A stretch of DNA of 64,000 bases from Acrasis kona. Taxonomy: Eukaryota > Heterolobosea > Eutetramitea > Acrasida > Acrasidae. Position 1 is the stretch's first letter. Every line of letters starts with the position of its first letter. A program made the translations under genes and the position numbers. Shown in pieces: positions 32,383 to 42,619 of the stretch. The stretch is taken from the NCBI GenBank assembly GCA_026419775.2, contig JAOPGA020001708.1, forward strand, positions 1-64,000. Direction: 5' to 3'. Below the pieces are notes generated by a model. That model was given only the letters and a program-made list of their open reading frames with translations, was not told the DNA's origin and made no database searches.

Positions 32383-32874
32383 TACCGATTAATAATTATT
32401 AATTACAATAGAGAAAAACATCAAGAAGCGGACACTTATTATAAAGGTAAACTTAATAATATTTGTATTTTATTAATCACTGGAAATGAGAGATTCTCCT
32501 GTGACAACAGCGGTAAATACATTTTTACTTCTTTAATCATAATCTGCTTAATCATAATCTGAGATTAATCTGATTAATCTGATTAATCATGATCACAGCA
32601 TGGTTATTGTGGAATGACAACAAAGTGAGTTCTTATGGAAGTCGAAACGAAAATGGAAGCGTCGAAAGGAAAGAAATTTCGAAACAAACCGTTTCAATAG
32701 GAGCCTCATCTTTTTCCTCTTCATCGTCGTCTGGTACCATATTTGTCTTCATAATATTGCATCGTGAATGATGGTTTGTCATCGTCGCAAATAATGTCCG
32801 CAATTATCAATCCTAGTTGGTCAAATTGAGGGTCTTTCTTCATCAAGTGTTTTGTAATAGCTATTACAACACCA
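32383..32874. other. Intergenic between divergent genes
   Basis: About 490 bases. A short cluster of TAATCATAATCTG/TGATTAATC motifs near 32540-32590 forms imperfect direct and inverted repeats, possibly regulatory. No gene seen. Confidence 0.4.
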
Positions 32875-33765
32875 ATGGTACATGACATCCCATTCGACAT
32901 CTGCTATGAGATTGTGGGATGGTTTGATATCAAAGAACTCAGATTAGTATATCTTTTAAACAGGACATTCTATAACATTACACTACAACATTTAACAATT
33001 TGTGGAGAGGGAACAACACATACTCAACACCCACTTGTACAGTTATCTTCGCTCGGTTGCTCTGGTGTAATGGATGAAATTTTGAAGCGAAACCAAGGTG
33101 TTCTCCCAGATTCAATGTTTGAAAATCACAACATAAAGTCACTATATCCCGCTAAAAAGGACAAGAACATGCACATGATGCTCAGGAGCATGCTATTATT
33201 TGATGACCGTCTCGACAACCAACCAGCTCAATGGTTTTTGATTGTGCAAAATGAGATCGAAAGGGGAAACCTTCAGGGAGTAAAATACATTTTACAAAAA
33301 GAGAGCCTACGACATCTCATATCAACGAGATCATTCCGAAGAGCATGTAAGTTTGGTTATATTGAAGTGGTCGAGGAATTACTATCAAATAACATTATAG
33401 AAAAAGCGGCAATTGACGACGGTTTATTGTACGCAGCGGAAGAAAATCACATTGAAATAGTTAACTTACTTTTAACACATGGTGCGGATCCTTCCATCCA
33501 ACACAACCAAGCTTTTCGGTCGGCATGTAGACAAGGAAATTATGAGTTAGTTAAACTTTTATTATTGGAAGATGTTAGAATAAATCCTTGTGATATTGAC
33601 TTTGCTGCAATTTCTTACATTGTTTATAACGATGACACGAGAATGATGGAACTTTTACTGCGCGATCCTCGCATGGATCTTGTTCGAAACAAAACAGAAT
33701 TGTTGCGTATTGCCGAACAGAATCCGAAAATGATTAGCTTGATTGAACAATTTTGTACAAATTAA
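32875..33765 (+). CDS. F-box-like protein with ankyrin repeats
   Basis: Single-exon, 296 residues. The N-terminus (DIPFDICYEIVGWFDIKELRLVYLLNRTFYNI) has F-box spacing. Ankyrin-like repeats follow from about residue 140: FRRACKFGYIEVVEELLSN, LLYAAEENHIEIVNLLLTHGADPS and FRSACRQGNYELVKLLLLE, with a fourth more degenerate. Likely an adaptor that links a target to an SCF ubiquitin ligase; the target is unknown. This is the third F-box protein in the window. Confidence 0.75.
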   Translation: MVHDIPFDICYEIVGWFDIKELRLVYLLNRTFYNITLQHLTICGEGTTHTQHPLVQLSSLGCSGVMDEILKRNQGVLPDSMFENHNIKSLYPAKKDKNMHMMLRSMLLFDDRLDNQPAQWFLIVQNEIERGNLQGVKYILQKESLRHLISTRSFRRACKFGYIEVVEELLSNNIIEKAAIDDGLLYAAEENHIEIVNLLLTHGADPSIQHNQAFRSACRQGNYELVKLLLLEDVRINPCDIDFAAISYIVYNDDTRMMELLLRDPRMDLVRNKTELLRIAEQNPKMISLIEQFCTN

Positions 33766-34055
33766 AGTTAAATGTTCTCTTGGACACCAGTATAATACTT
33801 CTATCCTCCTCATCCTCCTTTGTCACTGATCTTTAAAAAGACTTGGCGTTTGAAGACAAATCTTTAGATATTGCAATATATCACTTTTGTGCGATCAAAA
33901 TAAATATCACACATTTCATCTCATATGAAGATTATGCCTTGACCAATGAACGTTCTTTTATGGAATGGGATTATATATATGGAAATCACAATCTAAAACT
34001 GTTAATTCTGGTCTAAAAAAAAATATTAATTGTATTCATAGCCAGGAATCTTGTT
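33766..34055. other. Intergenic, no gene seen
   Basis: About 290 AT-rich bases between two plus-strand genes. Nothing beyond presumed promoter sequence. Confidence 0.4.
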
Positions 34056-34913
34056 ATGATAACAACAAGTAAAATGAGTACAAGTCACCCACTCAGTGGG
34101 GCGAGTTCTCCTACTGCGCAACCTGGTGTGACAGAAGAACCGCATGGATATTTACACCCTAGTTGGACACCTAAGCAAGAATATGAAACAATCATGGATC
34201 GTCCTAACCGCCCTAAGGCGCTAAAGCCTGTCAAAAGACTACAGGTGATTAGCCTAGATAACATACCTTACATTACATCTCCTGTTAATTTGGCACTCTC
34301 TCCACATTGCCAACCAGACATTACACAACCCGAGCCATCACCACCTACTAGCATACATATAGTGATACCCGAGGTTGTAATTGTGAAAGAAGAAATCAAA
34401 CAAGACAAAACAACATTCAGGTTGAAATTGTATTCTTGGCTCACTGCCATCGGAAGCCTGACGCTCGCATTACTAGGAATCTTATATGCGGCCGTCGTAT
34501 TTACGTTCGAGGTTGGCACGACTCAAGTTCCTTCCATTACTGAAAAATCATGGACGGTTACAAATTTTGTAATGAGATACAGTGCTTGTCTATTTGCACT
34601 GCTATTGGGTATTATTGGTCTCTTGGGAACATTATCAAAAGCTTCTACAGCTTTAAAAGTCCGACTTAATTTACTTTACATTTTTGGTCTCTTCGTGTTG
34701 GGAGCTTACATTATTGCATTGGACGCTCTAGACGTGTCCATTGGTATAGCTGCAGCAAACGAAGAAATTCCTAATCAATTAATTTTGACTATTAACATTC
34801 TATATTTCCTGTTCATCATATCATCAATTGGCAGTTGTGTTTTTTGTTCATGTAACACTGTGCAGCAGCACTTGGGACCTAAGCAACAAACAACAGGAAA
34901 TAGATGTAAATAA
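34056..34913 (+). CDS. Four-pass membrane protein, unknown family
   Basis: Single-exon, 285 residues; a second ATG at 34074 is also possible. The first 125 residues are soluble and proline-rich (PHGYLHPSWTPKQEYE, PEPSPPTSIHIVIPEV). Four membrane spans follow: LTAIGSLTLALLGILYAAVV, CLFALLLGIIGLLG, LYIFGLFVLGAYIIALDAL and INILYFLFIISSIGSCVFC. The tetraspan layout with a cytosolic N-terminal tail is clear, but I see no tetraspanin CCG motif. Cys residues after span 4 (CVFCSC) could be palmitoylated. Function unknown. Confidence 0.7.
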   Translation: MITTSKMSTSHPLSGASSPTAQPGVTEEPHGYLHPSWTPKQEYETIMDRPNRPKALKPVKRLQVISLDNIPYITSPVNLALSPHCQPDITQPEPSPPTSIHIVIPEVVIVKEEIKQDKTTFRLKLYSWLTAIGSLTLALLGILYAAVVFTFEVGTTQVPSITEKSWTVTNFVMRYSACLFALLLGIIGLLGTLSKASTALKVRLNLLYIFGLFVLGAYIIALDALDVSIGIAAANEEIPNQLILTINILYFLFIISSIGSCVFCSCNTVQQHLGPKQQTTGNRCK

Positions 34914-35001
34914 TACTGTGAATTAAAAATAAATACTTTTAAATGTTCCCGCTGTTGTTTTTTTTGAGTTGAGTACATTCCTGTAGTTTAATATTAATTA
35001 A

Positions 35002-36753
35002 ATGAACAATATCAATTTAACGTCGCCCATGGATAATGGAGGTTACGACGACGATACGTTCGATCATGAAACAGAAGAGGAAATAACAGAATTAGAGCGC
35101 AGACTCAAATTATTAGATGGAGAAAGAAAAGCCTCTTACGAGACCAGACACAATGCCATGAAAAAGAACAAGGATACCTTGGAAAGCGTCAAGAGAGAAA
35201 ATAAAGATTTAAGAGATGCACTTACAAAAATCCACAGAGAACAAGGTTCAACCAACGGTAAAAGTTTTCAAGAACGTTTATACGAGCGCTTAGAAACAAA
35301 CGTCCATAACAAGAGAAAGGAATTCGACGATGCTCAACATGTCGTCAAAGCCTTACAAATAAAACTAAAAGGAAAGCAAGATAAACTAAATGACCTCGTC
35401 GTAGAGAAGGCACCCATCTTAACCGACGACTCTCCACTCACCAGACAAATTCGCATTCTCGAAAATAGATTAGACAAGGCCATGATCAAATACAACGAAG
35501 CACAAAGCATCAGAAAAACATATGAACAAATTTTAAGAAGACTCAAAGAAGAGAGAATTGGTTTCGATAATCAACTACAATCCATAGAGAGAACACTTCG
35601 AGCAAAAGAACACGACTATAGAGATTTACTAAACATGTCTCACGAAGCAAATTACATGAGAGAACAATCCAAAACAGAACTACAAAACACTCGAAACGAA
35701 TTCGACGAGACTTCTCGTGAGAAGGATAAGGAAATGAAAGACAAGAGACAATACGTACAAGCGCGGATCGAAATGACCATGAAGCTATCAAAGCGCGAAG
35801 CCGCCAAGCACAATAAAAGCGACATCAATAATCACTTTGGTCAGTCCATGGACGAGAAGGGCTTTGGAGCATTCGGAGATAATAAATTAGAGCTAGAGAT
35901 GGAGAAGGTACAAAAGGCAGAAGAGCGCTGGAGAAAAATCAAGGAAGTAACTGGAGTAAACGACGCTAATGAAGTGATTCAAAAGTATTTGACTTCCAGC
36001 GATACTCATAAGAATTTAGCAGCAATGACAAAAGACGCTCAACAAAAGATTGATGCGTTAGTGTTGAAGCGCGCTTCTTTAAAGAGTAGATTAGAGGATA
36101 TGAAGTATTCTCAGAGCTCTGGTTTGGGAAGCAGAAGAATCGTAGATGAGTTCATGCAACAGCTGGCTGAATCTAGTGCTAACTGTGAGCGTAGCTTAAC
36201 TCAGTACGAGCGAGTCGCTAGAATCTTAATCAACGTCAAAGCTGGTATTGAGCACCTTGACGATAAGTTGGCAGTGGTGATTGGTGCGGCAAGTAAGGAT
36301 CCTCATAACTTGGATCCACCAAGCTTAGATGCAAAGGAAGAGTCTCAACAAGTGCTCGAGTCACTAAACTCATGTGCAGAGAAGCTCGGACGTTTGACAA
36401 AGGCAGCTAATAGAAAGAGCTCAAGAAAGGCAGCTGGTAGTTCCAAAGAGGAGACTAACCCTGCTCCTGAAGATGGAGCTGCTGCTCAACCAATTGCTTC
36501 TCCTTCCAATAAGAGCACTCCTCCTAATCTATTTAATTCTTCTCTCAATCTGTCATCGGGTATGATTAAGATATCCGACAATAACATTCGTATTCCGATT
36601 AATGAATATGAATATGAAGATGACAACTTTGAGGAGGAACCAGAGGAGGATGGAGATGTACCCGACCGTTCACAACTAAAGAGAATGGCGGCATTTGCAT
36701 TAGAAAAGAACAAGAAGAGCGGAAAGAGGAGAGGAAAGAATGATGATAACTAA
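35002..36753 (+). CDS. ODAD3: Outer dynein arm docking complex subunit 3 (CCDC151-like)
   Basis: Single-exon, 583 residues, almost entirely coiled coil from residue 25 to 480. The segment IRILENRLDKAMIKYNEAQS and the following KTYEQILRRLKEERIGFDNQ with ERTLRAKEHDYRDLLNMSHEA match the conserved core of CCDC151/ODAD3, which anchors outer dynein arms to axonemal doublets. The C-terminus is acidic and then lysine-rich (ALEKNKKSGKRRGK). Its presence implies the organism builds, or recently built, motile flagella. Confidence 0.82.
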   Translation: MNNINLTSPMDNGGYDDDTFDHETEEEITELERRLKLLDGERKASYETRHNAMKKNKDTLESVKRENKDLRDALTKIHREQGSTNGKSFQERLYERLETNVHNKRKEFDDAQHVVKALQIKLKGKQDKLNDLVVEKAPILTDDSPLTRQIRILENRLDKAMIKYNEAQSIRKTYEQILRRLKEERIGFDNQLQSIERTLRAKEHDYRDLLNMSHEANYMREQSKTELQNTRNEFDETSREKDKEMKDKRQYVQARIEMTMKLSKREAAKHNKSDINNHFGQSMDEKGFGAFGDNKLELEMEKVQKAEERWRKIKEVTGVNDANEVIQKYLTSSDTHKNLAAMTKDAQQKIDALVLKRASLKSRLEDMKYSQSSGLGSRRIVDEFMQQLAESSANCERSLTQYERVARILINVKAGIEHLDDKLAVVIGAASKDPHNLDPPSLDAKEESQQVLESLNSCAEKLGRLTKAANRKSSRKAAGSSKEETNPAPEDGAAAQPIASPSNKSTPPNLFNSSLNLSSGMIKISDNNIRIPINEYEYEDDNFEEEPEEDGDVPDRSQLKRMAAFALEKNKKSGKRRGKNDDN

Positions 36754-36865
36754 ATGGAAACGACCATTCAGGTTGCCCTTCGAATGTAATTAATATTTTG
36801 AATATAACGTTGTAACACGACAACAATTAAAATAAATAAAATAATTTCAAAATTGTTTTTTTTAA

Positions 36866-38494
36866 TTAAAATAAAACATAAATACTAAATAACAATACTG
36901 TCAACAAGACGCTAGCCATGGTTGCCACAGCAGAAGAAGATTCTTTAGCATAATCATTTCCGCTTTGGTTCTCTGCTGGTTTATTTGGAGTGCTTGTCGC
37001 TGGTACACTTGTGGAGGTGGTTGGCGCTTGAGTGGTTGGACAAGCCTTACAAATTGGACAGCCGTCACCATTACGTCTTTGTCTTCTTGCAGGCGAAGCA
37101 TTGTTGTCGCCTGATAAATTAGCATCAACGAATCCACATGGACACGGCGAGCAAGTATTTGGAGCAGCTGTTGTAGTTACTTGAATTGGAGGCGAGGTGG
37201 TGGTTGGTACATTTGTTGTACTTTGCGAAAATGTGGTTTGAGGCGATGATGTAGTGGACGTCGCTCCTGTTGTTGGATTGTTTGTTATTGGTGAAGAAGT
37301 TGTGACTGGTTGTGATGTTGTCGACGACTTTACAATCGTTGTAATGGTACATGAACCTTTGGTGATGTCAACTGTCACATCACTCGAAGTAGACAACAAG
37401 GACAACCTAACGTCGTAGTAACCCAAACCTTCGGAAACTACCTTTCCATAATCTTCGCTGATATCCGCTTCGAATTTCGAACCTTGAATGGGAGCATATG
37501 TAAATGATCTTGATTCTGGAATGTTGTTACATGATCCATTAGGTGCCCAATCGTTCGTTAAAATGCGACTAACGTTCAAAAAAACATTAGATGATGTAAC
37601 TTGTTGAATGTTGCACCTTAGGAAGGACTTGTCTGTGCTCGAGTCGAATGATGTGGCCACGTCGTAACTCAAATCGAGCGTCGATCCAATCGAGTCGACT
37701 CGATCTGTTGTGGTGCTTGTTCCTGATGAACATTGATAGGCTCGAGTTCTTGGTTGAGTATAAACATAGTTTGCACTTTTTTGTAATTCGTACGTTGTGG
37801 TGTTTGTTGAAGGATCGGAAGTTGTGTTGTTGATGGGCAAAGTAGGTTGATTGGTGCTGGTGGGCGCGGAAGTGGTCTCGACGGGCGTCGCAGTAGTGGT
37901 CAAAGCGGTGGTTTGGGCTACGATGGAAAAACCTGGATTACCAGTGCGATGGCTGTTGACTGTGAAGGCTACTTGGTTATTTGATTGAATGTTTGGACCT
38001 CCTTGGACAATTACAACAAATTGTTGATTTCCTGCAGCAGTGGCGGTCAATACTTGGGACGTGACGTCGAATGATGCGGTGGACCCTGTAAAGTTTAATG
38101 TGTATTGTTGATTTGTTGGTTGTATGCCTTGACATCTACTTTGTGTGTCGTTGACGGTTGCAGTTGGGTTCAAAGGAAACGTGAGATAAATTTGATTATA
38201 CTCTCCATCCACGTTGCCTTGGACGTCCACGTTGAATAAAACTTGTTGGATGACTGATTGTTGTATTGATTGTAGAGGAATGCCCACGTACACTCTCATG
38301 TTATAAATTCCTCTTGTAAATCTATACACATCTGATGTAAAGCATCCCGCAGCAAAGTAGATGTCGTTGTTTGCGTATATAGTGTTGGATTCTTTTATCT
38401 TCCTGGAGTATAAAGACTCTGAGGTTGTGAGCACGGATTGTGTGAGAAGAAGAACTCCAATTAGAACTAGTGCAATGTGTAAGAGCGTTTTCAT
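36866..38494 (-). CDS. Mucin-like surface protein, probably GPI- or tail-anchored
   Basis: About 542 residues from ATG 38494. Signal peptide MKTLLHIALVLIGVLLLTQSVL. Two similar beta-rich domains (residues about 35-195 and 240-390) are joined by a Thr/Ser/Pro-rich stalk (TTTATPVETTSAPTSTNQPT). A second stalk then contains a cysteine cluster CSPCPCGFVD ... CPICKACPT. The end is a hydrophobic tail (VATMASVLLTVLLFSIYVLF) after a small-residue SSSA site, typical of GPI signals. Many N-glycosylation sequons (NDT, NFT, NNT, NVS). Likely cell-surface coat or adhesion; ligand unknown. Confidence 0.75.
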   Translation of the reverse strand: MKTLLHIALVLIGVLLLTQSVLTTSESLYSRKIKESNTIYANNDIYFAAGCFTSDVYRFTRGIYNMRVYVGIPLQSIQQSVIQQVLFNVDVQGNVDGEYNQIYLTFPLNPTATVNDTQSRCQGIQPTNQQYTLNFTGSTASFDVTSQVLTATAAGNQQFVVIVQGGPNIQSNNQVAFTVNSHRTGNPGFSIVAQTTALTTTATPVETTSAPTSTNQPTLPINNTTSDPSTNTTTYELQKSANYVYTQPRTRAYQCSSGTSTTTDRVDSIGSTLDLSYDVATSFDSSTDKSFLRCNIQQVTSSNVFLNVSRILTNDWAPNGSCNNIPESRSFTYAPIQGSKFEADISEDYGKVVSEGLGYYDVRLSLLSTSSDVTVDITKGSCTITTIVKSSTTSQPVTTSSPITNNPTTGATSTTSSPQTTFSQSTTNVPTTTSPPIQVTTTAAPNTCSPCPCGFVDANLSGDNNASPARRQRRNGDGCPICKACPTTQAPTTSTSVPATSTPNKPAENQSGNDYAKESSSAVATMASVLLTVLLFSIYVLF

Positions 38495-39297
38495 TTGAAT
38501 TGTTTTGATGGAGAGTTTGGACAAACATTTTTAAAAATAAAAATAATTACTTTATGAGGAAGTCATCAATTTGACCTAATGGGGAATTGTTTGGGGTTGG
38601 CTGCCGCTGATAAATAGAATGAAAGCCCACTGCAACGATAAGAGTGACTGAAAAAAGATCTTTTCTTCTGTTAGTTCATTGTCATGGAATAGATTAATGT
38701 ATTATTATTTGTACATTTAAAATCTCTCGCCAGCAAGTGTTCCCGAGCGGTCAAAGGGGGTGGCCTTAAGATCCACTGCAACAGCTTCGTGAGTTCGAAC
38801 CTCACCGCTTGCAAATAATTTTACAATCTCTTGAGGCCAAAAAGGTTTGTTGGATTGCTTGCATGTACGACTGGACATTGATCAGTGGGAGGCGATTTGT
38901 ATTTTCTTTTTAGTGTATGGTAACTCATCTCGCAGACAAACTATCAGTACCGGTCCTTGAATCCGTATATTGTTGTTCGTAATATTCCATGCAAAGAAAC
39001 TTTTGTGATAGATTTATTTATTTGAATTTTCAACATAGCATTTAATGTGCAATGATTGAATTATGTATGAACGTGGTATTAACAGTAGATTTTTTATACG
39101 TTGGTTCTCTTCTAGAATTTGGGAAGGTTGTCTGTTTTGTGTGCCAGAACGGTTGTTTCTTCAAGCTATATTGTAAAAAAGGAAGTTTAGTCAACTCCGT
39201 GAAGATGATTGTAACAAAGAATCAACAAAAGGAAGAGGAGCAGCGGACCCAAACAAGAACATTTAAATGATTGGATCCGAATAGAAAATAATAATAA
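38495..39297. other. Intergenic, carries second tRNA-Leu
   Basis: About 800 bases between divergent genes. Contains tRNA-Leu(UAA) copy 2 (38733-38812). A 72-codon frame at 39052-39270 lacks recognisable features. No other RNA gene seen. Confidence 0.5.
38733..38812 (+). tRNA. tRNA-Leu(UAA), copy 2
   Basis: Plus-strand copy, identical over all 80 nt to the one at 31645-31724 but in opposite orientation, about 7 kb away. Flanking sequence shows no obvious similarity beyond the tRNA, so the duplication is either old and homogenised, or a small retro- or DNA-mediated copy. Confidence 0.93.
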
Positions 39298-40827
39298 ATG
39301 ATAAGAGCAATACAACATGTCATCTGGCAGATTCTAATACTGGCCACGTGTATAGCGTCAGCTTTACACATCGACAACATCAATCACAATAACGTTTATG
39401 CAAATCTTACAGATAGCTTCTACTCAATTGCCATACCAACTCCAGTTTCAAATCCCTATTTAATATCCTTCAATACAAGAGTCGCCAACCTCATCGGTAT
39501 CGACTTTACACTAAACGATACTGATAAGATGATACAATACTTCTCGGGGAACAAATTAATCCCCGGCTCAAAACCAATTGCCATGTCTTACAGTGGACAT
39601 CAGTTCGGATATTACACACCACAACTCGGAGATGGTCGTGCAATACTATTAACTCAAATCAAATCTCCGAACAACCAAACATGGGACTTACATTTGAAAG
39701 GTGGTGGTAGAACAGCTTACTCGAGAGGCGGAGATGGAAGAGCAGTGCTACGAAGTACCATTCGAGAATACTTGGGTTCCGAAGGAGTCGCCGCATTAGG
39801 TATACCTACCACCAGGTCACTTTGCATTACTGGTACTGACGATCCTGTTTATAGAGAAAATGTAGAAACCGGTGCAATGTTAATAAGAGTGGCGCCATCT
39901 CACATCCGGTTCGGCTCCTTTGAATTACAATACTATTCTAAAAATCAATATAATGTGAAGGTGTTAGCTGACCATGTGATAGAAGAACATTTTTCTATTT
40001 TTAAAAATTGTAAAAATAAATATAGTTTGTTTTTTGAACAAGTAGTCCGACGAACGGCAGTCATGATTGCTGACTGGATGAGCGTCGGCTATGAGAATGG
40101 CGTCATGAATACAGATAATATGTCTATTTTAGGATTAACAATTGATTATGGTCCATTTGGATTCGTAGAGGAATATGACCCTGATTGGGTAGTGAACCAT
40201 TCTGATGATGAAGGTCGTTATTCATTACGTAATCAACCGTCAATTGGGTTGTGGAATTTGGAAAGATTGTCCTTGGCTTTATCTCCTCTTGATCATGGCT
40301 CAGGTTTATTTTTAAAGAACATGACGAACTTATTGGCAGATTTTATGAACATTTATAATGAACATTACTATATGAACATGAATAAGAAGTTAGGGTTAAC
40401 AATCATATCTGATTATGCTCAAGAGGATCGTGATTTGGTAGATAATTTGTTGGACGCCATCATTGGTGTCGACTACACAAACTTCTTCCGAGAGTTGTCT
40501 TCCACTGATGTCTTTGTAAAAAATATTTTTGTAAAGAGAAAGGAAAAGTTTTCAACATGGGTGGAATCATACAAGAAGAGATTACTCAAAGAACCTAACA
40601 GTGACTTTGAAGAGAGAAGCCAACGGATGAAGAAAACTAATCCAAAATACATTCCAAGAACGCACGCAATGCAGACGGCAATTGAGGCAGCCCAAAGCAA
40701 GAATTTTTCAATTGTGAATGATTTATTGAACTTATATCAAAATCCATACGATGAGCACCCTGAATATGAAGAGTATTCGCTACCAGCGCCGAAGGGATTT
40801 AAAAACACATTAACATGTTCATCTTGA
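39298..40827 (+). CDS. SELENOO: SelO protein adenylyltransferase with signal peptide, Cys form
   Basis: Single-exon, 509 residues. SelO motifs: SYSGHQFGYYTPQLGDGRA, LKGGGRTAYSRGGDGRAVLRS, and the active-site run NGVMNTDNMSILGLTIDYGP with catalytic Asp and Asn. The family transfers AMP to Ser/Thr/Tyr using a flipped ATP orientation. The C-terminus ends TCSS, with cysteine where animals have selenocysteine. Unusually, the N-terminus (VIWQILILATCIASALHID) reads as a secretory signal peptide, and several N-glycosylation sequons occur (NLT, NDT, NQT, NHS, NMT). Most family members are mitochondrial. Location in the secretory pathway is inference. Confidence 0.9.
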   Translation: MIRAIQHVIWQILILATCIASALHIDNINHNNVYANLTDSFYSIAIPTPVSNPYLISFNTRVANLIGIDFTLNDTDKMIQYFSGNKLIPGSKPIAMSYSGHQFGYYTPQLGDGRAILLTQIKSPNNQTWDLHLKGGGRTAYSRGGDGRAVLRSTIREYLGSEGVAALGIPTTRSLCITGTDDPVYRENVETGAMLIRVAPSHIRFGSFELQYYSKNQYNVKVLADHVIEEHFSIFKNCKNKYSLFFEQVVRRTAVMIADWMSVGYENGVMNTDNMSILGLTIDYGPFGFVEEYDPDWVVNHSDDEGRYSLRNQPSIGLWNLERLSLALSPLDHGSGLFLKNMTNLLADFMNIYNEHYYMNMNKKLGLTIISDYAQEDRDLVDNLLDAIIGVDYTNFFRELSSTDVFVKNIFVKRKEKFSTWVESYKKRLLKEPNSDFEERSQRMKKTNPKYIPRTHAMQTAIEAAQSKNFSIVNDLLNLYQNPYDEHPEYEEYSLPAPKGFKNTLTCSS

Positions 40828-40992
40828 TTTACATAAAATCTGATTATTTTAAACATGGCTTCTTTATTTCTTCACGTTTGTTTCCATAACAGACGAAGTT
40901 AAAGTTGGGTCGCTGATGTGTTCACTTGTAAAGTATCTGTTCAACTTTGAAGATCTGTCGTTATTCGTCCCAATTTGGCGGTTTTTACTAAA

Positions 40993-42544
40993 ATGTCGTT
41001 CGTACCCATTTTTGTTACAATGTTGGGTTCACATTCTCCGAACATTCAAACCATGATGGCAAAAGCCTGCGAGAACTGTTTGAATAATAACATGAAATGT
41101 GATAAAGCTCAACCAATTTGTGGACATTGTGTTGCTACAAAAACAAGTTGCGTCTTCAATAGTGGACAAATTGTGTTCGTAAACCATTTCGACGAGGTGA
41201 AAAAGCCACGAACAAAAAACTATGGTGGTATCATTATGCAGCCACCCAACAAAAAGAAGAAGCAAGATGTACCAATGATTGACGTACGCAGGGAGGATGA
41301 ATTAGCTCGACTTGACACCACGTCCCGTCACAACGATTTTGCGTACGAGAAGTTATGCTCGCTATTACCTCTAATTAGTCCAAAAAAAACAAAGGAGGTA
41401 TTAACATACGTGAGGGATGTTTTATGTGTTGGAGGGGACGAAGAGACGATCAACATAAGAAAAGATGAACTATCACTTGTTTTTTTGTTACAAGGTAACT
41501 CGAAATTGCATAAAAAAATGTTAACATTCCTCAGCACATTCTTTCATCAAGCTTAATAAGCAGATATTGGGTAGGCAACTCTTTGAAAGAGGTAAAGTTT
41601 TATTGGAACCACTATATGATGAGGTTGGTTACAATTATACTGTTGCGGCCTGCTATTCTCAAATTGCTTACTTTTTAGCATGTACTGGTGAACTCAAACG
41701 TTGTAATTTTTTCCTAAGGAACTGTAATGATTACCTTTCAAATGCACCAAAAGGACAATTTAATCAGTTTCATGAGTTTCTCCGGATCACAGTGACTGGT
41801 GTGGAATTAATGCTTGAAGATGATCCTAATCCTTATCAACTTTTAAGACACATGGTAACAAGTCATGATATATTTCAACGCATTCTGGATTTAGCAAGCG
41901 GAATAACGCAACCAAGACCATTAAAAGCACAAGTGACGTTCAACCTTATCGTTATTGATTCTTGTCTGAGTGACTTTATAGAGTTGACCAATAAAACCTC
42001 AGCTTTATTATCTGCACAAGATGTTCTCAACAAGAGACTCAGTTTTGTCATGGCAGCGAACGCAAGTAAAATTTCTTATATGACCGAATTAGGATTGTTA
42101 TTGGATTCAGTGACGTTGGAATTCGCGAATGTTATTAGCGACTGCATAGCGACAGATTCATTTAAAAGTACTTTTATCATGGCTTGCGTAAGCGTAGCAG
42201 AAGCATCCAAAGTTCATCTTGCACATTACACCGCGTACCAGTCTGATGCTGTTTATGAAAAATTAAAAATTGATTTATTCGGTTTTAAGTACTTGGCAGA
42301 ACGTTTTGTTTACGTGGGGATGAAATACAAAACATTAATGGAACGATTAGAAAACACAATACAAATACACAACAGGTTGAAAATGGTTGAACATCAAGAA
42401 CAGGAAGATAGATCTAACGACAAAGATTGGACGTTTTGTTCATTGGATGAGGTTGTCCCACAAGAATTAGCTCAGAGAAGAACTAGCGGTGTGAAGAGAA
42501 AATACAATGTTACTAAGCTACACAATTTTTTTGACTCGGTGTGA
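40993..42544 (+). CDS. Zn2Cys6 fungal-type transcription factor, two exons
   Basis: Exons 40993-41494 and 41535-42544 with a 40-nt intron; about 503 residues. A binuclear zinc cluster near the N-terminus reads C-x2-C-x6-C-x6-C-x2-C-x6-C (ACENCLNNNMKCDKAQ ... CGHCVATKTSC), followed by a basic PPNKKKKQ stretch. The large C-terminal region is helical with Cys-poor segments and could be a ligand-responsive middle domain; no specific match is recognised. Start ATG is one of three possible in-frame ATGs; a later one gives a protein beginning just before the zinc cluster. Confidence 0.82.
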
Positions 42545-42619
42545 GATGTTTCTGTAAAAATCAGTATTGTACATATAATAAACACTTTGTGAGAAATGAA
42601 AAATGTTTTATTGTTTCGT

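Noticed and set aside
39052-39270. 72-codon frame upstream of SelO
   Set aside because: Low-complexity and no features; likely chance or leader sequence.
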